From: Streptomyces dioscori
Lineage (GTDB): Bacteria; Actinomycetota; Actinomycetes; Streptomycetales; Streptomycetaceae
Assembly (NCBI RefSeq): GCF_003024195.1
Contig: NZ_KZ679039.1
Location: 224,187-288,186, forward strand
DNA length: 64,000 nt
Direction of reading: 5' to 3'
Shown: positions 17,453 to 26,557 of the stretch, piece by piece
Layout: every line of letters starts with the position of its first letter
Position numbering within the stretch: the first letter of the stretch is position 1
Translations under genes and position numbers: made by a program
Notes under the pieces: model-generated
What the model saw: the letters and a program-made list of their open reading frames with translations, nothing else
The model's database searches: none
What the model was told of the DNA's origin: nothing

Positions 17453-19308
17453 CCGACGGCCCCACCTTCGACGGCCCCACCCCCGACGGTCCCGCCACAG
17501 ACCGCCCTGCTCCCGGCGCCCCCAGCCCGTCACCGGCTCCGGCCCCGGCCACCCGCCCCCTCCGCATAGGCAACGCCTCCGGTTTCTACGGCGACCGTTT
17601 CGACGCCCTGCGCGAGATGCTCACCGGCGGCCCGCTGGACGTCCTGACCGGCGACTACCTCGCCGAACTGACCATGCTCATCCTCGGCCGCGACCGCCTC
17701 AAGAACCCGGCCGGCGGCTACGCCCGCACCTTCCTGCGCCAGCTGGAGGAATGCCTGGGTCTCGCGCACGAGCGGCGCGTACGGATCGTGGCCAACGCGG
17801 GCGGCCTCAACCCGGCCGGACTCGCCGACGCCGTGAGGGAGTTGGCGGCCAGGCTCGGCATTCCGGCACGGGTCGCCCACGTCGAGGGCGACGACCTCAC
17901 CGCCCGGTACCCCGGCCCCGGGCACCTCGCCGCGCACGCCTACCTCGGCGGCGCGGGCATCGCCACCTGTCTGCGCGAGGGCGCGGACATCGTGGTCACC
18001 GGCCGGGTCACCGACGCCGCGCTGGTCACCGGCCCCGCGGTCGCCCACTTCGGCTGGGCGCCCGACGCCTGGGACCGGCTCGCGGGAGCCGTCGTCGCCG
18101 GGCACGTGCTGGAGTGCGGCACCCAGGCCACCGGCGGCAACTACGCCTTCTTCGCCGAGCACGACCCGGCCCGGCTGCACCACCCGGGCTTCCCGGTCGC
18201 CGAGCTCCACGAGGACGGCACGAGCGTCATCACCAAGCACGACGGCACCGGCGGCGTCGTGGACCTCAGCACGGTCACGGCCCAGCTCCTGTACGAGACG
18301 GCGGGAGCCCGGTACGCGGGCCCCGACGTCACCGCCCGCCTCGACTCCGTCCGCCTCACCCAGGAGGGCCCCGACCGCGTACGCATCGACGGGGTGCCGG
18401 GCGGGGGAGTGCGGGGCGGGGGAGTGCGGGGCGCGGGAGTACGGGGCGAGGCGCCGCCGCCCACGCTCAAGGTCGGGCTCAACCGGCTCGGCGGCTTCCG
18501 CAACGAGGTCGTCTTCGTGCTGACCGGGCTCGACATCGAGGCGAAGGCCGCGTTCGTGCGGGCCCAGTTGGAGGCCGCGCTCGTGGGGGCCAAGTCCCGC
18601 CCCGCCGAGATCCGCTGGGAACTCGTCCGCACCGACCGTCCCGACGCGCCCACCGAGGAGACCGCGAGCGCCCTTCTCCGGCTCGTCGTGCGCGACCCCG
18701 ACCAGGAGGCCGTGGGCCGCACGCTCAGCGGAGCCGCCATCGAACTGGCCCTGGGCAGCTACCCCGGATTCCATGTGTTGGCCCCACCGGGCAAGGGCGT
18801 CCCCTATGGGGTCTTCGAGGATGTGTACGTCCCCCATGTGGACGTGGACCATGTGGCGGTCCTCCACGACGGGCGCCGGATCGCTGTGTCGCCGCCCCAC
18901 GACACCCTCGTACTCCAGCCTCTCGGGCCCTCTCAGGAACCGTCGCTCCCCGCACCCCTCCCGACCGCCGGGTCCGCCGTGCGCCGCGCGCCCCTCGGCC
19001 TCGTCGCCGGGGCCCGCAGCGGCGACAAGGGCGGGAACGCCAACGTCGGCGTCTGGGTGCGCACGGACGACGCCTGGCGCTGGCTCGCCCACACCCTCAC
19101 CACCGAGAAGTTCCGCGAACTCCTGCCGGAGACGGCACAGTTGACCGTCGTACGGCACGTCCTGCCCAATCTGCGCGCCCTGAACTTCGTCGTCGAGGGG
19201 ATCCTCGGCGAGGGCGTCGCCGCGCAGCACCGTTTCGACCCGCAGGCCAAGGCCCTCGGCGAATGGCTGCGCTCCCGCCACCTCGACATACCGGAGGTAC
19301 TGCTGTGA
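17449..19308 (+). CDS. AtuA-like protein (DUF1446), acyclic terpene utilisation family
   Basis: A 619-residue protein. After a Pro/Ala-rich 35-residue leader it reads IGNASGFYGDRFDALREML, GDYLAELTMLILG and ANAGGLNPAG, typical of AtuA/DUF1446 proteins from citronellol/geraniol (Atu) clusters. The C-terminal part has GARSGDKGGNANVGVWV. Its biochemical step is not established; family context is geranyl-CoA or isohexenylglutaryl-CoA metabolism. Overlaps on both sides (ATGA and GTGA) couple it to its neighbours. A local GGGVRGGGVRGAGVRGE insertion (bases about 18405-18450) comes from a 15-base DNA repeat. Confidence 0.9.
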   Translation: MTDGPTFDGPTPDGPATDRPAPGAPSPSPAPAPATRPLRIGNASGFYGDRFDALREMLTGGPLDVLTGDYLAELTMLILGRDRLKNPAGGYARTFLRQLEECLGLAHERRVRIVANAGGLNPAGLADAVRELAARLGIPARVAHVEGDDLTARYPGPGHLAAHAYLGGAGIATCLREGADIVVTGRVTDAALVTGPAVAHFGWAPDAWDRLAGAVVAGHVLECGTQATGGNYAFFAEHDPARLHHPGFPVAELHEDGTSVITKHDGTGGVVDLSTVTAQLLYETAGARYAGPDVTARLDSVRLTQEGPDRVRIDGVPGGGVRGGGVRGAGVRGEAPPPTLKVGLNRLGGFRNEVVFVLTGLDIEAKAAFVRAQLEAALVGAKSRPAEIRWELVRTDRPDAPTEETASALLRLVVRDPDQEAVGRTLSGAAIELALGSYPGFHVLAPPGKGVPYGVFEDVYVPHVDVDHVAVLHDGRRIAVSPPHDTLVLQPLGPSQEPSLPAPLPTAGSAVRRAPLGLVAGARSGDKGGNANVGVWVRTDDAWRWLAHTLTTEKFRELLPETAQLTVVRHVLPNLRALNFVVEGILGEGVAAQHRFDPQAKALGEWLRSRHLDIPEVLL

Positions 19309-20903
19309 CGGTCCTGGCGTCCGCGCTGGACACCTCCTCCGCCGACTACGCGGCCCACCGCGAGACGATGCTCGGCAAGCTCGCCGACCTCGACACCGAG
19401 CACGCCAAGGCCCTCGCGGGCGGCGGCGAGAAGTACGTGACCCGGCACCGCGAACGCGGCAAACTGCTCGCCCGTGAACGCATCGAGCTGCTGCTCGACC
19501 CCGACACCCCGTTCCTCGAACTGTCGCCGCTCGCCGCCTGGGGGAGCGACTACGCGGTGGGCGCCTCGCTCGTCACGGGCATCGGTGTCGTCGAGGGCGT
19601 CGAGTGCCTGATCACGGCCAACGACCCGACCGTACGCGGCGGCGCCAGCAACCCCTGGAGCCTGAAGAAGGCCCTGCGGGCCAACGACATCGCGTACGCC
19701 AACCGTCTCCCGAGCATCAGCCTCGTCGAGTCGGGCGGCGCCGATCTGCCCTCCCAGAAGGAGATCTTCATCCCCGGGGGCGCCATCTTCCGGGACATCA
19801 CCCGGCTCTCGGCGGCCGGTATCCCGACCGTCGCCGTCGTCTTCGGCAACTCCACGGCCGGGGGCGCGTACATCCCCGGCATGTCCGACCACGTGATCAT
19901 GGTCAAGGAGCGTGCGAAGGTCTTCCTCGGTGGTCCGCCGCTGGTGAAGATGGCCACCGGTGAGGAGAGCGACGACGAGTCCCTGGGCGGCGCCGAGATG
20001 CACGCGCGCGTGTCGGGTCTCGCCGACCACTTCGCCGTGGACGAGCGGGACGCCCTGCGGCAGGCGCGGCGCGTGGTGGCCCGGCTCAACCACCGCAAGG
20101 CGTACGCCGATCCGGTACCGGCCGAGCCGCCCAAGTACGACCCGGAGGAGCTGCTGGGCATCGTGCCCGGCGACCTCAAGCATCCCTTCGACCCGCGCGA
20201 GGTCATCGCCCGTATCGTCGACGGCTCCGACTTCGACGAGTTCAAGCCCCTCTACGGGACGAGCCTGACGACCGGCTGGGCGAGCCTGCACGGCTATCCC
20301 GTCGGCATCCTCGCCAACGCGCGCGGCGTGCTGTTCAGCGAGGAGTCGCAGAAGGCCGCCCAGTTCATCCAGCTCGCCAACCAGCGCGACATCCCGCTGC
20401 TCTTCCTGCACAACACCACCGGCTACATGGTCGGCAAGGAGTACGAGCAGGGCGGCATCATCAAGCACGGCGCGATGATGATCAACGCGGTGAGCAACAG
20501 CCGCGTCCCGCACCTCTCCGTACTGATGGGCGCCTCCTACGGAGCAGGCCATTACGGCATGTGCGGTCGCGCGTACGACCCGCGCTTCCTCTTCGCCTGG
20601 CCCAGCGCCAAGTCCGCCGTCATGGGCCCGCAGCAGCTCGCCGGAGTCCTGTCCATCGTGGCCCGGCAGTCGGCCGCCGCGAAGGGGCAGCCGTACGACG
20701 ACGACGCCGACGCGGCCCTGCGCGCCATGGTGGAACAGCAGATCGAGTCCGAGTCCCTGCCGATGTTCCTGTCCGGGCGGCTGTACGACGACGGCGTCAT
20801 CGACCCGCGCGACACCCGGACCGTCCTCGGCCTGTGCCTGTCCGCCCTCCACACGGCCCCCTACGAGGGCGCGCGCGGCGGCTTCGGCGTCTTCCGGATG
20901 TGA
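19305..20903 (+). CDS. Acyl-CoA carboxylase, carboxyltransferase (beta) subunit
   Basis: A 532-residue biotin-dependent carboxyltransferase of the methylcrotonyl/geranyl/acetyl-CoA family. It has RHRERGKLLARERIELLLDP near the N-terminus, the acyl-CoA-binding region VFGNSTAGGAYIPGMSDH, and the carboxybiotin-site motif LMGASYGAGHYGMCGRAYDPRF in the C-terminal half. It forms an enzyme with the biotin-carboxylase subunit directly downstream. Which acyl-CoA is carboxylated cannot be read; in this context a branched, unsaturated CoA (3-methylcrotonyl- or geranyl-CoA-like) is likely. GTG 19305 overlaps the preceding stop. Four 9-base repeat units follow the stop. Confidence 0.95.
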   Translation: MTVLASALDTSSADYAAHRETMLGKLADLDTEHAKALAGGGEKYVTRHRERGKLLARERIELLLDPDTPFLELSPLAAWGSDYAVGASLVTGIGVVEGVECLITANDPTVRGGASNPWSLKKALRANDIAYANRLPSISLVESGGADLPSQKEIFIPGGAIFRDITRLSAAGIPTVAVVFGNSTAGGAYIPGMSDHVIMVKERAKVFLGGPPLVKMATGEESDDESLGGAEMHARVSGLADHFAVDERDALRQARRVVARLNHRKAYADPVPAEPPKYDPEELLGIVPGDLKHPFDPREVIARIVDGSDFDEFKPLYGTSLTTGWASLHGYPVGILANARGVLFSEESQKAAQFIQLANQRDIPLLFLHNTTGYMVGKEYEQGGIIKHGAMMINAVSNSRVPHLSVLMGASYGAGHYGMCGRAYDPRFLFAWPSAKSAVMGPQQLAGVLSIVARQSAAAKGQPYDDDADAALRAMVEQQIESESLPMFLSGRLYDDGVIDPRDTRTVLGLCLSALHTAPYEGARGGFGVFRM

Positions 20904-20935
20904 GAGGCGTGACGGGCGTGACTGATGTGAGAGGT
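20900..20935. repeat. 9-base-period array, four units
   Basis: GTGAGAGGC, GTGACGGGC, GTGACTGAT and GTGAGAGGT run head to tail from inside the carboxyltransferase stop codon up to four bases before the next start codon. The last unit supplies the ribosome binding site (GAGAGG) of the downstream gene. Confidence 0.75.
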
Positions 20936-20938
20936 CCT

Positions 20939-22819
20939 ATGATTTCGAGTCTGCTGGTCGCCAACCGCGGTGAGATCGCCTGCCGTGTCTTCCGCACCTG
21001 CCACGAGCTGGGCATCCGTACCGTCGCCGTGTATTCGGACGCCGACGCGAACGCCCTCCACACGCGGGTGGCCGACTCCGCCGTACGCCTGCCGGGCGCC
21101 TCGCCCGCCGAGACGTATCTGCGCGGCGAGCTGATCGTGCAGGCGGCCGTCGCGGCGGGCGCCGACGCCGTGCACCCCGGTTACGGCTTCCTCTCCGAGA
21201 ACGCCGACTTCGCGCGGGCCGTCCTCGACGCGGGCCTCGTCTGGGTCGGCCCGTCCCCCGAGGCGATCGAGGCGATGGCCTCCAAGACCCGCGCAAAGGA
21301 GCTGATGGCCGCCGCCGGGGTGCCGCTGCTCGCGCCCCTGGACCCGGACGCCGTGACGGAGAAGGACCTGCCCGTTCTGGTGAAGGCGTCGGCGGGCGGC
21401 GGCGGACGCGGCATGCGCGTCGTCCGTGAACTCGTCCACCTGAAGGATGAGCTGGCGGCGGCCTCGGCGGAGGCCGAGAGCGCCTTCGGGGACGGCACGG
21501 TCTTCGTCGAGCCGTACGTCGAGCACGCGCGGCACGTCGAGGTCCAGATCGTCGCCGACGGCCACGGCACGGTGTGGGCGCTCGGCACCCGCGACTGCTC
21601 CCTCCAGCGCCGCCACCAGAAGGTCATCGAGGAGGCCCCCGCGCCGGGCCTCGGCCCCGAGACGGAGCAGCGTCTGCTCTCGGCGGCCACGGCAGCCGCC
21701 GGCACGATCTCGTACACGGGCGCGGGCACGGTGGAGTTCCTGGTCTCCGCCGATCGCGTAGGCGAGGACCGCGTCCACTTCCTGGAGATGAACACCCGCC
21801 TCCAGGTCGAACACCCCGTGACGGAGGCCGTGTTCGGGGCCGACCTGGTCGCCCTGCAACTGCGCGTCGCCGAGGGCGGCACCCTGGAGGGCGATCCGCC
21901 GGCCCCGTCCGGCCACGCGGTCGAGGCCCGCCTCTACGCCGAGGACCCCGCCCAGGACTGGGCCCCGCAGACCGGCACCCTGCACCGGCTGGCCGTACCC
22001 GGCGTCCGCCTGGACACCGGCTACGGCGACGGCGACACGATCGGCGTCCACTACGACGCCATGATCGCCAAGGTCGTCGCCCACGCGCCCACGCGCGCGG
22101 AGGCGATCCGCCGGCTCGCCGGAGCCCTGGAGCGGGCGACCGTCCACGGCCCGGTCACCAACCGCGACCTCCTCGTACGCTCCCTGCGCCACGAGGAGTT
22201 CACGGCGGCCCGCATGAACACCGCCTTCTACGCCCACCACCTCGCCGACCTCACCAAGGGGGCCCCGGACCCGTACGCGCCCTTGGCCGCCGCGCTCGCC
22301 GACGCGCACGGGCGCTCCCGTTTCGGCGGCGGCTGGCGGAACCTGCCCTCGCAGCCGCAGAGCAGGCGCTACCTCGTGGCGGGGGAGGAGCCCGAGGTCC
22401 ACTACCGGCACACCCGGCAGGGCCCGGCCGCCGACGGCGTCCAGGTGGTCCAGGTGGCCGCTGACCTCGTCGTACTGGAAATAGCAGGCGTACGCCGCAA
22501 GTTCGCGGTGTCCCGGTACGGCGACCGGGTCCACGTGAACGGCACCACGCTCACGGCCCTGCCCCGCTTCCCCGCCCCCGAGCCGGATCACGCCCCGGGC
22601 TCCCTCCTGGCCCCCATGCCCGGCACGGTGGTCCGCCTGGCGGAAGGCCTCACGGAAGGAACCCCGGTCCAGTCGGGCCAGCCCCTGATCTGGCTGGAGG
22701 CGATGAAAATGGAACACAAGATCACGGCCCCGGCGGCAGGCACACTGACGGCCCTGCGCGTGAGTACGGGCCAGCAGGTCGAGGTCGGCACCCTCTTGGC
22801 AGTGGTTGAGCCCCTTTAG
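20939..22819 (+). CDS. Acyl-CoA carboxylase, biotin carboxylase/BCCP (alpha) subunit
   Basis: A 626-residue fused biotin carboxylase and carboxyl-carrier protein. It begins with LLVANRGEIACRVFRTC and HPGYGFLSENADFA, and has the ATP-grasp glycine-rich loop KASAGGGGRGM and EMNTRLQVEHPVTE. The C-terminal carrier domain ends with EAMKMEH, where K590 is the biotinylation lysine. It works with the beta subunit encoded just upstream to carboxylate an acyl-CoA using bicarbonate and ATP. It carries its own BCCP, so no separate carrier is needed. A dispersed repeat copy begins inside its stop codon. Confidence 0.95.
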   Translation: MISSLLVANRGEIACRVFRTCHELGIRTVAVYSDADANALHTRVADSAVRLPGASPAETYLRGELIVQAAVAAGADAVHPGYGFLSENADFARAVLDAGLVWVGPSPEAIEAMASKTRAKELMAAAGVPLLAPLDPDAVTEKDLPVLVKASAGGGGRGMRVVRELVHLKDELAAASAEAESAFGDGTVFVEPYVEHARHVEVQIVADGHGTVWALGTRDCSLQRRHQKVIEEAPAPGLGPETEQRLLSAATAAAGTISYTGAGTVEFLVSADRVGEDRVHFLEMNTRLQVEHPVTEAVFGADLVALQLRVAEGGTLEGDPPAPSGHAVEARLYAEDPAQDWAPQTGTLHRLAVPGVRLDTGYGDGDTIGVHYDAMIAKVVAHAPTRAEAIRRLAGALERATVHGPVTNRDLLVRSLRHEEFTAARMNTAFYAHHLADLTKGAPDPYAPLAAALADAHGRSRFGGGWRNLPSQPQSRRYLVAGEEPEVHYRHTRQGPAADGVQVVQVAADLVVLEIAGVRRKFAVSRYGDRVHVNGTTLTALPRFPAPEPDHAPGSLLAPMPGTVVRLAEGLTEGTPVQSGQPLIWLEAMKMEHKITAPAAGTLTALRVSTGQQVEVGTLLAVVEPL

Positions 22820-22905
22820 GGGCGCGGAGAACGGCGCAATCCTTTGCCTTTGTCCTTGTCTTTCAGGGGCGCGGGGAACTGCGCGACCAGCCACGACGCA
22901 CCCGC
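22816..22905 (+). repeat. Dispersed palindromic element, two copies, one across a stop codon
   Basis: The first copy (GGGGCGCGGAGAACGGCGCA) begins at the TAG of the alpha-subunit gene, and the second (GGGGCGCGGGGAACTGCGCG) starts about 22866 with the CCAGCCACGACGCACCCGCA tail. The pair separates two halves of the operon. No gene is supported between 22820 and 22941. Confidence 0.85.
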
Positions 22906-22941
22906 ACCCTCCACCCGACACCAGCCCCCTGAGGAGCTCCC

Positions 22942-24132
22942 ATGGCATCGGTCCTCGAAACAGACGAACACAAAGCCCTCCGCGCAGCGGTGTCCGCCCT
23001 CGGCAACCGCTACGGTCGCGCATACCTCGCCAAGGTCATCGCGGAAAAAGCACACCCCACCGAGCTGTGGGCGGAAGCCGCCAAGCTCGGCTACCTCGGC
23101 GTCAACCTTCCGGAGGAGTACGGCGGCGGAGGCGGCGGCATAGCCGAACTCTCCATCGTCCTCGAAGAACTCGGCGCCGCGGGCTGCCCCCTCCTCATGA
23201 TGGTGGTCTCACCGGCCATCTGCGGCACGGTGATCGCCCGCTTCGGTACCGAAGAGCAGAAACAGGAGTGGCTCCCGGCCCTCGCCGACGGCACCCGCAC
23301 CATGGCCTTCGGCATCACCGAACCCGACGCCGGCTCCAACAGCCACCGCATCACGACCACCGCCCGCCGCGCGACCGACGGCCCGGCGGGACAGGCGGAG
23401 GGCCAGGCCGACTGGATCCTGTCCGGCCGCAAGGTGTTCATCTCGGGCGTCGACATCGCCGACGCCACCCTCGTCGTCGGCCGCACGGCGGACGCCCGCA
23501 CCGGCAAGCTCAAGCCCTGCCTGTTCATCGTCCCGCGCGACGCCCCCGGCTTCGGGCGGCGGCAGATCGACATGGAACTGCACGGCGCGGAGAAGCAGTT
23601 CGAGCTGACCCTGGACGACGTACGGCTGCCCGCGGACGCGCTCGTCGGCGACGAGGACGCGGGCCTGCTGCAGCTCTTCGCGGGCCTCAACCCCGAACGC
23701 ATCATGACCGCCGCCTTCGCGATCGGCATGGGCCGTTACGCGCTCTCCAAGGCCCTCGTCTACGCCCGCGAACGCACCGTCTGGCGCGAGCCCATCGGCG
23801 CGCACCAGGCCATTGCGCATCCCCTCGCACAGGCCCACATCGACCTCGAACTCGCCCGTCTGATGATGCAGAAGGCCGCCCTCCTGTACGACTCCGGGGA
23901 CGACGTCGGTGCCGGGGAGGCCGCCAACATGGCCAAGTACGCGGCGGCGGAAGCGTGCGTGAAGGCCGTCGACCAGTCCGTGCACACGCTCGGCGGCAAC
24001 GGCCTGACCGGCGAGTTCGGCCTCGCGTCGCTCATCACCGCGTCCCGGGTGGCCCGGATCGCACCCGTCAGCCGCGAGATGATCCTCAACTACGTCTCGC
24101 ACCAGACCCTGGGCCTGCCCAAGTCCTATTAG
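22942..24132 (+). CDS. Acyl-CoA dehydrogenase
   Basis: A 396-residue flavoprotein of the acyl-CoA dehydrogenase superfamily that introduces an alpha-beta double bond into an acyl-CoA and passes electrons to ETF. Visible landmarks are LPEEYGGGGGG, the FAD-contact motif AFGITEPDAGSNSHR, a flexible Ala/Gly loop, ERIMTAAFAIGMGRYAL, and the C-terminal HTLGGNGLTGEFG. The ATG 22942 has GAGGAGCTCCC before it. Its neighbours (carboxylase, CoA ligase, hydratase) fit a degradation route for a short or branched acid. Confidence 0.93.
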   Translation: MASVLETDEHKALRAAVSALGNRYGRAYLAKVIAEKAHPTELWAEAAKLGYLGVNLPEEYGGGGGGIAELSIVLEELGAAGCPLLMMVVSPAICGTVIARFGTEEQKQEWLPALADGTRTMAFGITEPDAGSNSHRITTTARRATDGPAGQAEGQADWILSGRKVFISGVDIADATLVVGRTADARTGKLKPCLFIVPRDAPGFGRRQIDMELHGAEKQFELTLDDVRLPADALVGDEDAGLLQLFAGLNPERIMTAAFAIGMGRYALSKALVYARERTVWREPIGAHQAIAHPLAQAHIDLELARLMMQKAALLYDSGDDVGAGEAANMAKYAAAEACVKAVDQSVHTLGGNGLTGEFGLASLITASRVARIAPVSREMILNYVSHQTLGLPKSY

Positions 24133-24135
24133 GCA

Positions 24136-24225
24136 CCATCTCCCGTACGGCCCCCATCGTCCGTACAGCTCCCATCGTCCGTACAGCCTCCATCGTCCGT
24201 ACAGCCTCCGGCTTCCGTGCAACTT
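24136..24225 (+). repeat. 18-base minisatellite, five units
   Basis: Five 18-mers (24136, 24154, 24172, 24190, 24208). The middle three are nearly identical (CCATCGTCCGTACAGCYY); the outer two are degenerate. The array fills the space between the acyl-CoA dehydrogenase stop and the CoA ligase ribosome binding site, so copy-number changes would alter the gap without touching a gene. Confidence 0.9.
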
Positions 24226-24248
24226 CCGGCTCCTGGAAAGGGCCCGCC

Positions 24249-25817
24249 ATGGTGTTCCGCAGCGAGTACGAAGACGTTCCCGCCGTAGAAGAACCCATCC
24301 ACGAGGCGGTGCTGGGCAGCGCCGCCTCCCGGGGCGACGCACCCGCGCTGATCGACGGCGTGAACGGCATGACCCTCACCTACGCCCAACTCGACACGTT
24401 CCACCGCCGGATCGCCGCCGCGCTCGCCGAACTGGGCGTCCGCAAGGGCGACGTACTGGCCCTGCACAGCCCCAACACCGTGGCCTTCCCCACGGCGTTC
24501 TACGCCGCCACGCGCGCGGGGGCGTCGGTCACCACCGTGCACCCCCTCGCCACGCCCGAGGAGTTCGCGAAACAGCTGCGGGACTGCGCCGCCCGGTGGA
24601 TCGTCACGGTGTCGCCACTCCTGGAGACGGCCCGCGCGGCGGCCGAACTCGCGGGCGGCATACGGGAGATCCTCGTCTGCGACCAGGCCGAGGGGCACCG
24701 CTCGCTGCTCGACATGCTGGGCTCCACCGCCCCCGAGCCGCGGATCGACATCGACCCGGTGACGGACGTGGCGGCCCTCCCGTACTCCTCAGGGACGACC
24801 GGCACCCCCAAGGGTGTGATGCTCACCCACCGGAACATCGCCACCAACCTCGCGCAGCTGACGCCCACCATGCCGATGGGCCCCGGCGACCGCATCCTCG
24901 CCGTGCTGCCGTTCTTCCACATCTACGGGCTCACCGCCCTCATGAACGCGCCCCTCAGGCAGGGCGCCACCGTCGTCGTGCTGCCGCGCTTCGACCTCGA
25001 CACGTTCCTCGCGGCCATCGAGAAACACCGCATCACCGGCCTCTATGTGGCGCCGCCGATCGTCCTCGCCCTCGCCAAGCACCCGGCCGTCGAGGGATAC
25101 GACCTGTCGTCCCTGAAGTACGTCATCAGCGCGGCGGCGCCCCTGGACGCCGAACTCGCCGAAGCGTGCGCGCGCCGGCTCGGCCTGCCGCCGGTCGGCC
25201 AGGCGTACGGCATGACGGAACTCTCGCCCGGCACCCACGTAGTCCCTCTGGAGGAGACGAACGCGCCCCCAGGAAGCGTCGGCAAACTCATCGCCGGCAC
25301 GGAGATGCGCATCGTCTCCCTGGACGACCCCGGAAAGGACCTCGGCGCCGGTGAACGCGGCGAGATCGTCATCCGCGGTCCCCAGGTGATGAAGGGGTAC
25401 CTGGGGCGCCCCGTCGAGACGGCCGCGATGATCGACGACGACGGCTGGCTCTCCACCGGGGACGTCGGCCACGTCGACGCGAACGGCTGGCTGTACGTCG
25501 TCGACCGGGTCAAGGAACTCATCAAGTACAAGGGCTTCCAGGTGGCCCCCGCCGAACTCGAAGCCCTCCTGCTGACCCACCCCGGCATCGCCGACGCGGC
25601 CGTGATCGGCGTCTACGACACCGACAACAACGAGCGGCCGCACGCGTACGTCGTACGCCAGCCGGCCACGCCCGACCTCACCGAGAACGACGTCATGGAG
25701 TACGTCGCCGAGCGCGTCGCCCCGTACAAGAAGGTCCGGCACGTGACGTTCCTCGACGCGGTGCCCAGGGCAGCCTCGGGGAAGATCCTCCGACGAGAAC
25801 TGCGGGAGCGCGCATGA
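24249..25817 (+). CDS. 4-coumarate/cinnamate-type CoA ligase (ANL family)
   Basis: A 522-residue acyl-adenylate/thioester-forming ligase. The P-loop is YSSGTTGTPKGVM (about 178-190), followed by the FFHIYG motif, the A5-type motif AYGMTELSPGTH, WLSTGDVGHVD, DRVKELIKYKGFQVAPAELE and the catalytic lysine in AASGKILRR. It is the orthologue-type protein of S. coelicolor SCO4383, which ligates CoA to cinnamate and 4-coumarate. Within this operon it is likely to activate the acid entering the pathway. The upstream RBS is GGAAAGGG, and the stop overlaps the next gene (ATGA). Confidence 0.92.
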   Translation: MVFRSEYEDVPAVEEPIHEAVLGSAASRGDAPALIDGVNGMTLTYAQLDTFHRRIAAALAELGVRKGDVLALHSPNTVAFPTAFYAATRAGASVTTVHPLATPEEFAKQLRDCAARWIVTVSPLLETARAAAELAGGIREILVCDQAEGHRSLLDMLGSTAPEPRIDIDPVTDVAALPYSSGTTGTPKGVMLTHRNIATNLAQLTPTMPMGPGDRILAVLPFFHIYGLTALMNAPLRQGATVVVLPRFDLDTFLAAIEKHRITGLYVAPPIVLALAKHPAVEGYDLSSLKYVISAAAPLDAELAEACARRLGLPPVGQAYGMTELSPGTHVVPLEETNAPPGSVGKLIAGTEMRIVSLDDPGKDLGAGERGEIVIRGPQVMKGYLGRPVETAAMIDDDGWLSTGDVGHVDANGWLYVVDRVKELIKYKGFQVAPAELEALLLTHPGIADAAVIGVYDTDNNERPHAYVVRQPATPDLTENDVMEYVAERVAPYKKVRHVTFLDAVPRAASGKILRRELRERA

Positions 25818-26557
25818 CCACGGTGCTGCGGTCGTACGAGCGTGGGATCACCACCCTCGCGCTCGACGCGCCCGAACGGCGCAACGCCCTCTCCGCCCGG
25901 CTGGTGGGGGACCTGGCGGACGCGCTCACGGAAACCGGCAAGGACGGTGACGTACGCGCCGTCGTCCTCACCCACACCGGCAACACCTTCAGCGCCGGCG
26001 CGGACCTGAACGACCCGCCGCACCCCGACACGCTCGTCGCCCTGCTGCGGCAGATCGTCGAACTGCCCAAGCCCGTCGTCGCCCGCGTCACCGGACACGT
26101 CCGCGCGGGCGGCCTCGGACTGCTCGGCGCCTGCGACCTCGCGGCGGCCTCCCAGGAGGCCACGTTCGCCTTCACGGAGGTACGCATCGGGGTCGCCCCC
26201 GCCGTGATCTCGCTGCCCCTCCTGCCGCGCCTCGACCCGCGCGCGGTGGCCCGCTACTACCTCACCGGTGAGAAGTTCGACGCGGCCGAGGCCGCCCGCA
26301 TCGGCCTCGTCACCGTGGCGGGAGCGGCGGGGGAGGACGTGGAAGACGTACTCGCGCCGGTGCTCGACGGACTGCGCCGCGCCTCCCCCCAGGGGCTGGC
26401 CGAGACGAAGCGGCTGCTCACGGCTAAGGTGCTGGACACCTTCGACCGGGACGCGGCCGACCTGACCGCGCTCTCGGCCCGGCTGTTCTCCTCCGCGCAG
26501 GCCCGCGAGGGAATGACGGCCTTCCTCGAACGACGGGATCCCTCATGGGTGTGGTGA
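25814..26557 (+). CDS. Enoyl-CoA hydratase/isomerase family protein
   Basis: A 247-residue crotonase-fold protein. The oxyanion-hole region reads NTFSAGADLND, and the second is RAGGLGLLGACDLAAAS. FTEVRIGVAPAVIS follows. It would hydrate or isomerise an enoyl-CoA made by the operon's dehydrogenase; the exact reaction (hydration or methylglutaconyl-type) is not evident. ATG 25814 overlaps the ligase stop (ATGA). The last 13 bases are shared with the TetR regulator gene. Confidence 0.9.
   Translation: MTTVLRSYERGITTLALDAPERRNALSARLVGDLADALTETGKDGDVRAVVLTHTGNTFSAGADLNDPPHPDTLVALLRQIVELPKPVVARVTGHVRAGGLGLLGACDLAAASQEATFAFTEVRIGVAPAVISLPLLPRLDPRAVARYYLTGEKFDAAEAARIGLVTVAGAAGEDVEDVLAPVLDGLRRASPQGLAETKRLLTAKVLDTFDRDAADLTALSARLFSSAQAREGMTAFLERRDPSWVW

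Noticed and set aside
17142..20903. A 1253-codon frame joining AtuA-region sequence to the carboxyltransferase, as if a fusion
   Set aside because: The first 720 codons are an out-of-frame reading of the AtuA-like gene; the real beta subunit starts at GTG 19305.
22806..25817. Long frame before the CoA ligase suggesting a fused N-terminal domain
   Set aside because: The upstream part is the shifted frame of the acyl-CoA dehydrogenase gene; ATG 24249 with GGAAAGGG is the real start.
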